From assembly GCA_949840805.1 (NCBI GenBank), contig CATKXR010000031.1, positions 1 through 51,806 on the forward strand: a DNA stretch of 51,806 nt. Reading direction: 5' to 3'. Position 1 is the stretch's first letter, and every line of letters starts with the position of its first letter. The DNA comes from an uncultured Lachnospiraceae bacterium (GTDB lineage: Bacteria > Bacillota > Clostridia > Lachnospirales > Lachnospiraceae). The notes below the pieces were generated by a model. The model did no database searches, had not been told where the DNA came from, and saw only the letters and a program-made list of their open reading frames with translations. Below are positions 1-8,940 of the stretch, one piece after another. The translations under genes and the position numbers were made by a program.

Positions 1-2
1 AT

Positions 3-452
3 AAAGATTTTATAGAAAACTGCAGGCTTCTTGATATGGATCTGGACAGACGTGTCGGGAAAAAGATAGAAAGAGACAAATACAAAAAATATAACCAGTT
101 GGATGAAATTAAGGAAGCAATCGTTGTATATGAAAGGAATCGGGTAATTGGCGGCGGAGCCATCAGAAGATATGATGATGAAACGATAGAATTGAAGCGG
201 GTGTTTGTACATACGGAATATCAGGGACGGGGCATAGGGAGCAGGCTTGTTTCCCTGTTGATGGAATGGGCTATAGAATTGGGATATAAGAAAATGATCC
301 TGGAAACCGGGGAGTTATTGGTTGAATCCTGCGCTGTATATAAAAGGCTGGGTTTTCAGGTAATTCCGAATTATGGCCCGTATGAGGATATGCCGGAATC
401 ATTGTGTATGGCAAAGGATTTGAAAAGCAGGAGACAGGCAGATGCAGGATAA
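3..452 (+). CDS. GNAT family N-acetyltransferase, 5' end outside the window
   Basis: A GCN5-related acetyltransferase, a family that moves an acetyl group from acetyl-CoA to an amine; the substrate is unknown. The acetyl-CoA binding motif A is visible as [16 protein letters not shown], followed by a C-terminal YKRLGFQ segment typical of the fold. The reading frame stays open upstream of the first ATG (position 36) to the window edge, and the residues there ([10 protein letters not shown]) look like the normal N-terminus of this family. The gene therefore probably begins before the window, and ATG 36 is an internal methionine. It ends just before the next gene's ribosome binding site, so the two may be co-transcribed. 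Confidence 0.8.
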   Translation, partial: KDFIENCRLLDMDLDRRVGKKIERDKYKKYNQLDEIKEAIVVYERNRVIGGGAIRRYDDETIELKRVFVHTEYQGRGIGSRLVSLLMEWAIELGYKKMILETGELLVESCAVYKRLGFQVIPNYGPYEDMPESLCMAKDLKSRRQADAG

Positions 453-472
453 AGATTTTCAGGAGGGAACAG

Positions 473-1234
473 ATGGATAAATGGTTTACTGTTGACAGGA
501 TAGATGAGGATACTTATATCATCAGCGAATACCGGCATTGGGAGGAAACACATTGTTATCTGCTGAATGGTTCCGGGCGGAGCCTGCTGATTGATACGGG
601 GCTTGGGATCTGTAATATTTATGACGAGGTGGTGAAGCTGACAGACCAGCCGGTTACGGCTGTTGCCACGCATATTCATTGGGATCATATCGGAGGGCAT
701 AAATATTTTCCGGATTTCTATGCCCATGAAGAGGAACTGGGGTGGCTGTCGGGAAGGTTCCCTTTGTCTATGGAAACGGTCAGGGGCATGGTAGTTGACC
801 GTTGTGAACTGCCGGAAGGTTATGATGCGGGCAGCTATGAGATGTTCCAGGGGAGGCCGTCCGTGGTTCTGCACGGCGGGGAAGAGATTGACATTGGCGG
901 GAGGATGATAAAGGTGTTTCATACGCCGGGACATTCACCGGGGCATATGTGCTTTTGGGAATCGGAGCGTGGATATCTTTTTACAGGGGATCTGATCTAC
1001 AAGGATACCTTGTTTGCGTATTATCCATCTACAGATCCGGGAGCTTATCTTTCCTCACTGGAAAAGATGGCGCTTCTTCCTGTGGAAAGAGTGTTTCCAG
1101 CGCACCATTCCCTGGATATCCAGCCGGAGATCATCGGTTGTATGAGGGATGCTTTCCAGGGATTGAAGGAAAGCGGGAAACTGCGTCATGGGAGCGGGAC
1201 TTTTGATTACGGAGACTGGGCGGTCTGGCTGTGA
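473..1234 (+). CDS. MBL-fold metallo-hydrolase
   Basis: A metallo-beta-lactamase-fold hydrolase of 253 residues. The zinc-binding signature THIHWDHIGGH lies at about residues 66-76, a second metal histidine is in HTPGHSPGH near 155, and the bridging aspartate is in the FTGD motif. The family includes glyoxalase II-like thioesterases, lactonases and phosphodiesterases, so the substrate cannot be named. ATG 473 is chosen because AGGAGG sits at 461-466. The frame is open further upstream, but that extension would overlap the preceding GNAT gene and lacks a good ribosome binding site. No signal peptide is seen, so it is probably cytosolic. Confidence 0.85.
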   Translation: MDKWFTVDRIDEDTYIISEYRHWEETHCYLLNGSGRSLLIDTGLGICNIYDEVVKLTDQPVTAVATHIHWDHIGGHKYFPDFYAHEEELGWLSGRFPLSMETVRGMVVDRCELPEGYDAGSYEMFQGRPSVVLHGGEEIDIGGRMIKVFHTPGHSPGHMCFWESERGYLFTGDLIYKDTLFAYYPSTDPGAYLSSLEKMALLPVERVFPAHHSLDIQPEIIGCMRDAFQGLKESGKLRHGSGTFDYGDWAVWL

Positions 1235-1262
1235 TGGGGTGTTTATGAGGGATGAAGGCAGG

Positions 1263-1457
1263 ATGGAGACAGAAGATATTATTCTTGGAAATGCAAAATA
1301 TGAGGATTGGAGATCGATATGCCGGAATGTCTGGTCAAGGTCGGAAACAGAGCCGCATATTTATCATGAGACTGGTATTGCCCTGGGCCGAAGTATGTGG
1401 GAAGAGACTTTTGAGGCTTTGAGGCCGTATATTCGGGAAGCATATGAATACGCATAA
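1263..1457 (+). pseudogene. Truncated GNAT acetyltransferase N-terminus
   Basis: A 64-residue ORF whose first half (DIILGNAKYEDW...RNVWSRSETEPHI) resembles the start of GNAT acetyltransferases. After that it departs from the family and stops at 1457, well before any acetyl-CoA binding motif. It therefore looks like a gene remnant left by a deletion. The last codons overlap sequence upstream of the next gene. The family match rests on a short stretch, so an independent small protein cannot be excluded. Confidence 0.4.
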
Positions 1458-1512
1458 GAGAAATTTGCCAAAAGAAAGTGAAATGAGTGGAAATGGAAAG
1501 AGAGGATCTGGA

Positions 1513-2139
1513 ATGAATACTTATCAGGTGATAGACGAAAAAAATTGGGAGAGAGCCATGCACTGTATGGTTTTCAGGGGAAGCGTGGAGCCTGCTTTCT
1601 GTGTGACATTTGAGGCGGATATCACAAATTTCCGGCGGAAGGTGAAGGCGCAGAATCTCTCTTTTACGCTTGCATTTGTGTATGCGGTTTGTACATGTGC
1701 AGATGAGATGGAAGCGTTCCGGTATCGTTTCCTGGACGGGAAGGTGGTTCTTTTTGACCATATTGATACTGCGTTTACTTATCTGAATCAGGATACGGGG
1801 TTGTTCAAAGTGGTTAATGTGCCGCTGCGGGGCAGTATTCAGGAATATGTGGAAACAGCGGGAAGAATTGCAAGGGAGCAGAAGGAATATTTTACAGGTC
1901 CTCTTGGAAATGATGTGTTCCAGTGTTCGCCTATGCCCTGGATTACCTATACGCATATCTCACATACCAATTCTGGGAAAAAGGATAATGCGACGCCTTT
2001 GTTTGACTGGGGGAAGTATTATGAGAAGGATGGTAAGATCGTCATGCCTGTATCCGTCCAGGCTCATCATTCTTTTGTAGATGGGATACATGTTGGACAG
2101 TTTGTGGATAGGCTTCAGAAATATTTGAAATCATTTTAG
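1513..2139 (+). CDS. CatA-like (type A) chloramphenicol acetyltransferase family protein
   Basis: A protein of 208 residues, close to the usual 210-220 of type A chloramphenicol acetyltransferases, which acetylate the drug's 3-hydroxyl using acetyl-CoA. The catalytic motif HHSFVDG is at 185-191, with the general-base histidine at 186 and the structural aspartate at 190. ATG 1513 is preferred because an AGAGAGG-like site lies upstream and the family begins about here (NTYQVIDEKNWERA); an in-frame ATG at 1444 lacks support. Many gut CatA-like proteins are divergent and untested, so resistance is not established by sequence alone. Confidence 0.8.
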   Translation: MNTYQVIDEKNWERAMHCMVFRGSVEPAFCVTFEADITNFRRKVKAQNLSFTLAFVYAVCTCADEMEAFRYRFLDGKVVLFDHIDTAFTYLNQDTGLFKVVNVPLRGSIQEYVETAGRIAREQKEYFTGPLGNDVFQCSPMPWITYTHISHTNSGKKDNATPLFDWGKYYEKDGKIVMPVSVQAHHSFVDGIHVGQFVDRLQKYLKSF

Positions 2140-2537
2140 GGGCGGAAGTTGGATTATAACATAATAACTCTAAACTACCAAAGCACACACCTCCTCAAAA
2201 GGGACATGCTTCGCCGCCAGAGACCGGCCGGATATCCAGCAGCCGAATCATACCGCCTGCAAAGGAGGCGCATTTCTTAGGACGTGATTATGTGCCTGTC
2301 CTTATGTCTTTCCGTTATCCGAGCAAAACACAAGCCATCCATCATCCATGTCACAGGTTATGGATTCCGATCCCAGGTACTTTTGAATACAATAGTTTAT
2401 GAATGGGGCTATCGGTTGTCGATTCAGAACATTTCCAATGCGATTCATGCAGCGGCTGGCCCATTTATATAAACGATGTTTATAATATTATTACACGTTA
2501 ATAGCTGCCGCTTTGATATTTTAAGGAGGAGTTTATC
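2140..2537. other. Intergenic region with a possible degraded gene end on the minus strand
   Basis: No intact gene is supported here. On the minus strand, between about 2275 and a stop at 2170-2172, codons reading GGMIRLLDIRPVS and then SLAAKHVPFEEVCALVV appear in two different frames. This suggests the decayed 3' end of a gene. I do not recognise the family. The remainder is AT-rich and featureless apart from the ribosome binding site for the next gene at 2523-2530. Confidence 0.3.
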
Positions 2538-2766
2538 ATGGGATTATTTGGTGGAAATAAGAAGCTATGTCCTATCTGTGGAAATCCGGCGGATCTGTCT
2601 CTCCGGATATTCCCCGCAGGCTCCTGGTATCTCCTCCGCCCCGGCGGACGCCGTGACGGAAATTCAGAAATATAAGACGCTGATGGATAGCGGAATTATT
2701 ACTCAAGAGGAATTCGCCGCAAAAAAAGCGCCAGTTGCTGGGTATTTGAGCACTCTTAAGAGGTAG
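2538..2766 (+). pseudogene. Frameshifted zinc-ribbon/SHOCT-domain protein
   Basis: A strong ribosome binding site (AAGGAGG, 2523-2529) precedes ATG 2538, which opens MGLFGGNKKLCPICGN, the usual start of small proteins with an N-terminal CxxC zinc ribbon. That frame stops after about 45 codons. In a different frame, from about 2650 to the stop at 2766, EIQKYKTLMDSGIITQEEF is a clear SHOCT (short C-terminal) domain, the usual partner at the C-terminus of such proteins. The two halves are therefore one gene broken by a frameshift or small deletion around 2595-2650. The original was probably a small cytosolic or membrane-associated protein of unknown role. Confidence 0.6.
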
Positions 2767-2856
2767 CTGTGAAAGTTAAAATTGTCGGGAATATTCCGTA
2801 AAGTTTTGAGTTTCGCAATTACTTATACAATATTAAAAATAAGAAGGAGATACGCT

Positions 2857-5139
2857 GTGACAAAACATTTTTTTCGTTTTCTACTAACCCTTTCCATGAT
2901 ATTCTCTCTGATTCCTGCTGTCCCCGTCCTGGCGGCGACACACGCATATACCAGCAGCGTGATGGTGGAGGAACCCGTCGAGGGAAACAGGCCCGTCATG
3001 ACAGGCACGTCCAATAACAACAACAACTATAACAAGCCCAAAGCTAAACCCGCCACCGTTGTGTCCAGGGTGGAGTGGTCCGGCGAGCTGGACCAAAACG
3101 GCTGTTTCAAGGCGGGCGTGGCTTATACCGTCACTGTCACCGAAGAGATCAGCCAGGACTTCAGAGGAGAGAAGAAAAATTTTTACTTCAAGGACAACCG
3201 GGCCCTCATCAACAAAAAAGCCGCTGTCATTGTCAGCCTGACCGACGATAACCGGAGCATCACCGCATCCTACACCTTCCCGGTTCTCAAAAGCAATGCC
3301 CAGGTGGCAGAGGACAAGGCCAGGGAAGAGTCGGAGAAGCGGGCCAGACAGGAGGCCAGGGAAGAGAAAGCCCACGCGGATGAGGTGACACGCCGATGGT
3401 CCCTGGCCCAAGCCGATGCCAACTACCCTCTGGGCCAGCCTCTCACGGTTGTCGTCAGCGAGGATAACGTGGATATGGCAAGGATCAGTCAATGGAGACA
3501 ATGGTCGGGCTGGACAATTGAGGAGCGAGGCTCCCGTATCAGCAATGTCCTGGAAGACACTCTCTACACCCTTGATGGCGAGGTGATAACCAATAAGGAC
3601 CTCCCCAGGATTCACCAATACTATCATGATACCTTTAATACTTACCGGATCACCCGGGTAGTCTATGATCTCTACCGCAAAATTGACTTCTCTCTGGCAG
3701 AAGAGATCAACGTAAAGGAATTCTGGCTCAGTCCCAAGTGCGACATCCAGGGAATTTTGGACAACATTGGCAGGGAATCTTACGCAGCCGACTGGGGCGG
3801 CGACAGGGACCGTTTTGCTACCTATGATCACATCCTCTTTATCCCTGATTCCCTCTATCCCAACGGCCCGACCTACACCGAAGGCTGCGGCGTTCCAGGC
3901 TGCCGGGTAATGCTTTACTCTGGAGACGACGTATACGCCGCTGCCAGGAAAGGCGTCTCTGCCGCCAGGGACTGGTGTACCAACCACAGCTACACTGCCA
4001 GGATCGTCACTCCTGACCGCCTCTACAATAGAGGAAGCTGCCAGATCGACGAATTGTTTTACTACTCCTGTTCCAGGTGCGGCCTGTGCGAGAATAACCC
4101 CAATCACACCTTCTACTATGAAAACAGTCCTGCCGACATGCATCAGGACAACGGCCAGTACACGGCACATGTCTATAACCAGAAAGTCGTCTCCGACGAG
4201 CACTTTCTGGGCATCAATGAAAGCGGAGACCGGGTCTATCTCTACGCCTGCAGATATTGTGGAATTGACAACCGGCAGAGCCAGCTGAGAAGCGGCAACG
4301 AGGGCCACAATAAGACCTGGACTCCGGGCGGCCCTGTTTACAACAATGCGATCAAAGCCACCCCTGAAAAAGACGGCCCTCACCATACCTTCGCCATAGC
4401 TGCCGATAAATTTGTCACCGCCAAGACCAGCGACGAATCCAAAAAGAGAGTACAGGATGCATCCAATCACAATCTTATCGACAAAGAGCTCCTGGGCCAG
4501 GACTACACGATAAATATTACCCGGCTCCAACTTGCATCCATCGCGGTGAAGATGACGGAGAAAATGACGGGCAGGGCCATTACTCCCGCTCCCGTCGGGA
4601 GCCTGACGGACACGGACAACCTATACGCCCTGAAAGCCTATGCAGCGGGTATCACAGGAAACGGCTCCACTGCCTTCGATCCCAACGGTATTGCAGACCG
4701 CCAGACAATGGCCGCGTTCTTTTATCAGGCGCTGATGTATGTAAAAAATAACTCTGACACCAGGTATACCGTCTACGCCTCCAAGCTTGACAGCTTCACC
4801 GACTCGGGCGAGGTTGCCGATTGGGCAAGACCGGGCATGGACTTTATGACCGGCCTGGGTCTGATGAAGTCTAGCAGCCAAAATACCCTCTCCCCTTATA
4901 ATCCTTGTACCATCCAGGAAGCCCTTATCGTGGCTAACTACAGCCTGGATGCCGGAGGTATCGGCTGGCATCAGTGTGTTAAATCCGTAAAGGCTTTCAG
5001 TTCCTACACCAATATGATGGTCCACTACGCCTACGGCGACCGGATCTGGTTCACCAGCTCCTCCGGCTCCTGTATTGACCCTTATGGCCGCCAAAGCGCA
5101 GTAAACCCCAAAGACTTCTACTCCATTAAAGATCAATAA
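2857..5139 (+). CDS. Secreted S-layer homology (SLH) domain protein with CxxC motifs
   Basis: A 760-residue exported protein. GTG 2857 is chosen because AAGGAGA lies just upstream (2844-2850) and the translation then opens with a textbook signal peptide (TKHFFRFLLTLSMIFSLIPAVPVLAA). A charged, probably coiled segment rich in Arg, Glu and Ala (about 155-185) follows, then a Cys-containing middle with CGVPGC, CSRCGLCENNPNH and CRYCG, suggestive of metal binding or disulfides. Near the C-terminus are two SLH-like repeats (LYALKAYAAGITGNG and FTDSGEVADWARPGMDFMTGLGL), a module that anchors proteins to cell-wall polymers. Codons are far richer in third-position C than the neighbours, suggesting a different origin. 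The function of the middle region is unknown. Confidence 0.75.
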   Translation: MTKHFFRFLLTLSMIFSLIPAVPVLAATHAYTSSVMVEEPVEGNRPVMTGTSNNNNNYNKPKAKPATVVSRVEWSGELDQNGCFKAGVAYTVTVTEEISQDFRGEKKNFYFKDNRALINKKAAVIVSLTDDNRSITASYTFPVLKSNAQVAEDKAREESEKRARQEAREEKAHADEVTRRWSLAQADANYPLGQPLTVVVSEDNVDMARISQWRQWSGWTIEERGSRISNVLEDTLYTLDGEVITNKDLPRIHQYYHDTFNTYRITRVVYDLYRKIDFSLAEEINVKEFWLSPKCDIQGILDNIGRESYAADWGGDRDRFATYDHILFIPDSLYPNGPTYTEGCGVPGCRVMLYSGDDVYAAARKGVSAARDWCTNHSYTARIVTPDRLYNRGSCQIDELFYYSCSRCGLCENNPNHTFYYENSPADMHQDNGQYTAHVYNQKVVSDEHFLGINESGDRVYLYACRYCGIDNRQSQLRSGNEGHNKTWTPGGPVYNNAIKATPEKDGPHHTFAIAADKFVTAKTSDESKKRVQDASNHNLIDKELLGQDYTINITRLQLASIAVKMTEKMTGRAITPAPVGSLTDTDNLYALKAYAAGITGNGSTAFDPNGIADRQTMAAFFYQALMYVKNNSDTRYTVYASKLDSFTDSGEVADWARPGMDFMTGLGLMKSSSQNTLSPYNPCTIQEALIVANYSLDAGGIGWHQCVKSVKAFSSYTNMMVHYAYGDRIWFTSSSGSCIDPYGRQSAVNPKDFYSIKDQ

Positions 5140-5193
5140 TACTACAAAAAGCCCCTGAAAATAGCTAAGGGCGCCGTAAATTCATCAAAAGCA

Positions 5194-5220
5194 GATGATT
5201 TTGTTTCCCTTAAAATCATC
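5194..5220. repeat. Perfect 9-bp inverted repeat upstream of the GNAT gene
   Basis: GATGATTTT at 5194-5202 is exactly complementary to AAAATCATC at 5212-5220 with a 9-nt loop. It sits between the SLH gene and the GNAT gene, 34 bp before the latter's start. It could be an operator or a weak hairpin terminator; no U-tract follows. Confidence 0.4.
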
Positions 5221-5253
5221 AAATCACAATCGGAATTTGGAGGTAGATATAGA

Positions 5254-5703
5254 ATGTTTATCAGGGAGTATCAATCATCAGATTGTAAGGAATTAGCAGA
5301 ACTTTTTTATAATACTGTTCACACAATAAATGCCAAAGATTATAGTAAAGAACAGCTGGATGTATGGGCAACAGGGCAAGCCGATTTGAAAAAGTGGGAT
5401 CAGTCATTTCAAGAACATTTCAGTATTGTTGCGGTTGATAGTGGCATTATCATAGGATTTGGAGATATAGATAAGTCCGGCTATCTTGACCGCTTGTATA
5501 TTCATTTAGAGTATCAAGGAAAAGGAGTTGCTACCGCTATTTGCAATTGTTTGGAAAAGGCAGTTCAAAAGAATATTGTCACTCATGCTTCTATTACAGC
5601 AAAACCTTTTTTTGAGAAAAGAGGATATAAGGTTGTTAAAGAGCAACAAGTAGAAAGACAAGGAGTTTTTCTCACAAATTTTATAATGATAAAGGAGCAA
5701 TAA
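5254..5703 (+). CDS. GNAT family N-acetyltransferase (YafP-like)
   Basis: A complete GCN5-related acetyltransferase of 149 residues that would transfer acetyl from acetyl-CoA to an unknown amine. The beta-4/alpha-3 motif LDRLYIHLEYQGKGVATAI carries the pyrophosphate-binding Q-x-x-G-x-A/G loop, and KPFFEKRGYKVVKEQQV is the conserved C-terminal part of the YafP-like subgroup. The ribosome binding site TTTGGAGGT is at 5235-5243. The gene stands alone on the + strand and is AT-rich, unlike the SLH gene before it. Confidence 0.85.
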   Translation: MFIREYQSSDCKELAELFYNTVHTINAKDYSKEQLDVWATGQADLKKWDQSFQEHFSIVAVDSGIIIGFGDIDKSGYLDRLYIHLEYQGKGVATAICNCLEKAVQKNIVTHASITAKPFFEKRGYKVVKEQQVERQGVFLTNFIMIKEQ

Positions 5704-5840
5704 ATTTCAGTTTGTAAAGCCAATTTGTAAGCAGCTCCGATAGTGAGGACGGATAAATGTTGTAACACAAATAAGATGGTTTGCCGGATTTGCTTATACC
5801 GAATACAGGCAAATTTCTGGCAAACCATCAACACAGTCTG

Positions 5841-6383
5841 TTATAACAAATCAGAAATCCGGATGGCCAAATCATTGTAGATGCATGCAGGAATACTGTC
5901 ATTAAAGGTATACTGGTTTGTGCCTATCTCATTTTCCAAGTCGTAAACCGTGACGATCTGTGTTAAAGGATTTACGATCCAATACTCTCTAACACCTGAT
6001 GTACGGTATTTAAAGAGCTTAATGCCATAATCCCTGTGAGGAGTTGAAGGGGATGTGATCTCAATTATCCAGTCAGGGGCGCCATTACATCCCCTGTCGT
6101 CTATTTTGTCTTTATCACAAACAACAGAAACGTCTGGTTCAACATAATTTTTATTATCCTTATTTAAAAATACTGCAAAAGGAGAGATGAACACTTCACA
6201 GTTTCCTTTTTTTTGCTGTATATAGTTATCAATGACAGAAGACAGTCTGAAAACAAGCCTTTGATGAATAGTGCTTGGTGGAGCCATATTATAGATCTGT
6301 CCGTCTATCAATTCGGCGCGTTGGCCTTCTGGTAAGGCATAGATATCTTCAATTGTGTAATGGTTGGTATTCGCAAGTGCCAT
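5841..6383 (-). CDS. Uma2 family (DUF820) putative nuclease
   Basis: A protein of 180 residues matching the Uma2/DUF820 family, which has a PD-(D/E)xK nuclease fold and is common in cyanobacteria and Firmicutes. Its role is still poorly defined. Recognisable parts are the N-terminal YTIEDIYALPEGQRAELIDGQ, the metal-binding aspartate in VEPDVSVVC, the E-x-T core in WIIEITSPST, and KLFKYRTSGVREYWIV. The start at 6383 is preferred because AAAGGAGG lies 6-13 bases upstream on the minus strand. An in-frame ATG at 6416 would place the ribosome binding site inside the gene. Confidence 0.85.
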   Translation of the reverse strand: MALANTNHYTIEDIYALPEGQRAELIDGQIYNMAPPSTIHQRLVFRLSSVIDNYIQQKKGNCEVFISPFAVFLNKDNKNYVEPDVSVVCDKDKIDDRGCNGAPDWIIEITSPSTPHRDYGIKLFKYRTSGVREYWIVNPLTQIVTVYDLENEIGTNQYTFNDSIPACIYNDLAIRISDLL

Positions 6384-6824
6384 AATGATGGCCTCCTTTA
6401 GTTTGTTTTTCCTCATCGAAATATTCAGGCTCCCTGGAATCGTCGTTCATGCCGATAATGTAGTCGGCATTTTTGGTTATTTCATTTTCCAGGAAATCAA
6501 TAATTCATTGCCTTTCCACTAATGGAATAGGTGCTTTATTAGATATTAACATCATAGCGGAAAAAAAATCAATAAAATTTTATAAAATTTTGAAAAGACT
6601 ATCGACGTATTATATAACATATATATAAATGGCGATATAAGTTACAAGTAATCGCAAAAAGGCAACTATAGAGGAAAAAACGCGGGAATACGGTAAAAAG
6701 ATTTGTTTTGAAGAGAATAGGACAAAGTGCTGTTTGTATATATATAAAGAAAACAGGCTTCCTATATTCAGATATATGGCACAAACGTGTTCTATAGCGA
6801 TAGAGAGTCTGACGGAGGGATGCT
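6384..6824. other. AT-rich intergenic region with a small hairpin and a possible gene remnant
   Basis: No intact gene is supported. ATGCCGA (6449-6455) pairs with TCGGCAT (6464-6470) and is followed by T5 on the plus strand, a weak terminator. On the minus strand, upstream of the Uma2 gene, an open stretch reads IIDFLENEITKNADYIIGMN and beyond, preceded directly by a stop and lacking a start codon. It may be the tail of a decayed gene. From 6530 to 6800 the DNA is very AT-rich and probably holds the promoter of the next gene. Confidence 0.35.
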
Positions 6825-7082
6825 ATGGGCGCAGCAGTTCATACGGCAGATTTAAAAAATTTTGATATAAGGACAATTAGGCCGGATACATTAGAATATA
6901 TAGAGAACGTGAAAATAAATACGGATTTACCAATCGAAGAACGAATGATGGAATTTGTGAGGCAGATCAAAAATCCTTATTTTTTCCGTTGTGGGAAACT
7001 GATTGTCCAGGTTGAGTATAGCAATACTGATAAATCCATTAATGATTGCCTGAAAGAATTTATTGAAAGCCAGATAAATTAG
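6825..7082 (+). CDS. Small conserved protein preceding serine recombinases
   Basis: An 85-residue protein with a good ribosome binding site (GGAGGGA) 5-11 bases before ATG 6825. Its pattern (DLKNFDIRTIRPDTLEYIEN, LPIEERMMEFVRQIKNPYFFRCG, VQVEYSNTDKSINDCLKEF) resembles small unnamed proteins I associate with serine recombinase modules of Lachnospiraceae elements. It lies 50 bp upstream of, and probably in an operon with, the recombinase that follows. No catalytic motif or membrane segment is visible; its role is unknown. Confidence 0.7.
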   Translation: MGAAVHTADLKNFDIRTIRPDTLEYIENVKINTDLPIEERMMEFVRQIKNPYFFRCGKLIVQVEYSNTDKSINDCLKEFIESQIN

Positions 7083-7131
7083 TACAGCGTTGCATTAGAA
7101 CGTAATTGAATATGCCAGGAGAGTGAGTGTT

Positions 7132-8940
7132 TTGCGTGGTTATTTAGAAAGCATGTCTTGTCGCTCGGCGCAGGGCGGACACCCGTCCGAAGGGTATGCA
7201 TTGGGAGATGTTTCGGAGACTGTCTATTACGCCACCCCATATTATCGGATTTCAAATGACGATGGAGATCTTGCCGTTTCGGGCAAAGGAGAAAGCAACA
7301 GCATCAGCAACCAGAGAAGTTTAATAGAAGATTTTGTGAAGGACAAACCGGAGATCATTCTCTGTGAGGAGAGAGTGGACGACGGTTTTAGCGGCGTGGA
7401 TTTTCGGCGGCCTGCTTTTTTGCAGATGATGGAAGATGTTAAGGCGGGAAAGACAAACTGTATTATTGTCAAGGATTTATCGCGCTTTGGACGGAATTAC
7501 ATTGAGGTGGGAAGGTTTGTTCAAAAAATCTTCCCTTATTTGGGCGTGCGCTTTATTGCGGTAAATGACAATTATGACAGCGCAAAAGGAAATGATGTGG
7601 AGGACAGTATTATGCTGCCCTTTAAAAACCTGATGAATGATTCCTACAGCAGGGATCTCTCCGTAAAAGTAAGGAGCCAGTTTGAAATAAAACGGAAGAG
7701 AGGAGAGTTTATCGGTTCCTTTGCTGCCTATGGATACAAAAAGAATCCTGAAAATAAAAATCAGTTAGTGGTGGATGAGTATGCGGCTGCTGTGGTGAGG
7801 GATATTTTCAAATGGCGGATCTCTGGCATGAGCAATGAAAAGATAGCGGAGAAACTAAATGAACAAGGAATTTTATCGCCTGCAGAGTATAAACGGTCTC
7901 TTGGCCTTCGGTATCAAAGTGGATTTCATGTGGAAAAGCAAGCTATGTGGAGTCCGGTTGCCATAGGGCGGATTTTATCGAATCAGACTTATCTGGGATG
8001 GGTAGTCCAGGGGAAAAAGACCACCCCCAACCACAAAGTAAAAAAGGTAATTGAAAAGAATCCGGATGAATGGACGATTGTCAGGAATATGCATGAAGCC
8101 ATTATCACAGAAGGAGACTTTCAGACCGTACAGAACCTGATCAAAATGGATACCCGGATAGCTCCGGGAAAAGCAAGGGTGTATTTATTTTCGGGGATAT
8201 TGGAATGTGGAGACTGCAGGGCCTCTATGGTTCGGAAACTGGTAAGCGCCGGAAAGGATTCAGAGGGAAAACCAAGAAAATATCCTTATTATATGTGTTC
8301 TGGTTATAAAAAGGACAAATGCTGTACCAGCCATATGATTCGTGAAGAGGAGCTGGAAAAGGCGGTCCTGATTGCTTTAAATAGCCATATTTCCGCATTA
8401 ATCAATTTAAAACAGGTGTTGACAATCCTGGAAAACACGCCCCGCTTCAGACAGGAGACGAAAAAGCTTGACATCCGGATGTTAAAAATGAATGAAGAGC
8501 TTGTCCGGGTACAAAACTTAAAGGTTTCTTTATATGAGGATTTGACGGATGGCGTGATTGATAAGGAGGAGTATTTTGAACTGAAACAAATCTATACAAA
8601 GCAGATGGGTGAATTGGAGAAAAAGAAGGCCCGCCTGAAGGAAGAGCAGGAATTGTGCAACATAGAAAATATCCGGAAGAATGAATGGATGGAATCTTTT
8701 TTACAGTGCCAGAATCTCTGTTCCCTGTCCAGGGACATTATTTTAAAGATGGTGGAGAAGATAAAGGTTTTTGAAAAAGGCCGTATAAAGATCGTGTTTC
8801 GATTCCAATACGATTATGAACTGGTTTTGCAAACCGCAGCAATATATAAAGAGTATCAAAGTCATGAGCATAAAGGGGAGGACTGTGATGGCCAGAAAAA
8901 GCAGAAAGGAAGGCAGCGTTCAAACCAGCGAAAGTTTTAG
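7132..8940 (+). CDS. Large serine recombinase
   Basis: A complete large serine recombinase of about 602 residues, the class that integrates and excises mobile elements through a 5'-phosphoserine link. The catalytic serine is in YYRISNDD, and VKDLSRFGRNYIEVG carries the active-site arginines. The central recombinase domain (GFVH-type SPVAIGRILSNQTYLGWVVQG) is followed by a zinc ribbon (CGDC...YYMCSGYKKDKC) and a coiled coil (about 450-520). TTG 7132 is preferred: AGGAGAG at 7117-7123 is properly spaced for it, whereas the GTG at 7123 lies inside that site. Its 3' end overlaps the next recombinase by 53 bp, typical of paired recombinases. Confidence 0.9.
   Translation: MRGYLESMSCRSAQGGHPSEGYALGDVSETVYYATPYYRISNDDGDLAVSGKGESNSISNQRSLIEDFVKDKPEIILCEERVDDGFSGVDFRRPAFLQMMEDVKAGKTNCIIVKDLSRFGRNYIEVGRFVQKIFPYLGVRFIAVNDNYDSAKGNDVEDSIMLPFKNLMNDSYSRDLSVKVRSQFEIKRKRGEFIGSFAAYGYKKNPENKNQLVVDEYAAAVVRDIFKWRISGMSNEKIAEKLNEQGILSPAEYKRSLGLRYQSGFHVEKQAMWSPVAIGRILSNQTYLGWVVQGKKTTPNHKVKKVIEKNPDEWTIVRNMHEAIITEGDFQTVQNLIKMDTRIAPGKARVYLFSGILECGDCRASMVRKLVSAGKDSEGKPRKYPYYMCSGYKKDKCCTSHMIREEELEKAVLIALNSHISALINLKQVLTILENTPRFRQETKKLDIRMLKMNEELVRVQNLKVSLYEDLTDGVIDKEEYFELKQIYTKQMGELEKKKARLKEEQELCNIENIRKNEWMESFLQCQNLCSLSRDIILKMVEKIKVFEKGRIKIVFRFQYDYELVLQTAAIYKEYQSHEHKGEDCDGQKKQKGRQRSNQRKF

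Noticed and set aside
2284..2472. 62-codon plus-strand open frame after the acetyltransferase gene
   Set aside because: No ribosome binding site, no family resemblance and lies in apparently decayed sequence.
2884..4530. Long minus-strand open frame of about 548 codons opposite the SLH gene
   Set aside because: It is the mirror of a GC-rich third-position coding frame; it has no family motifs or ribosome binding site, while the plus strand has a signal peptide and SLH repeats.
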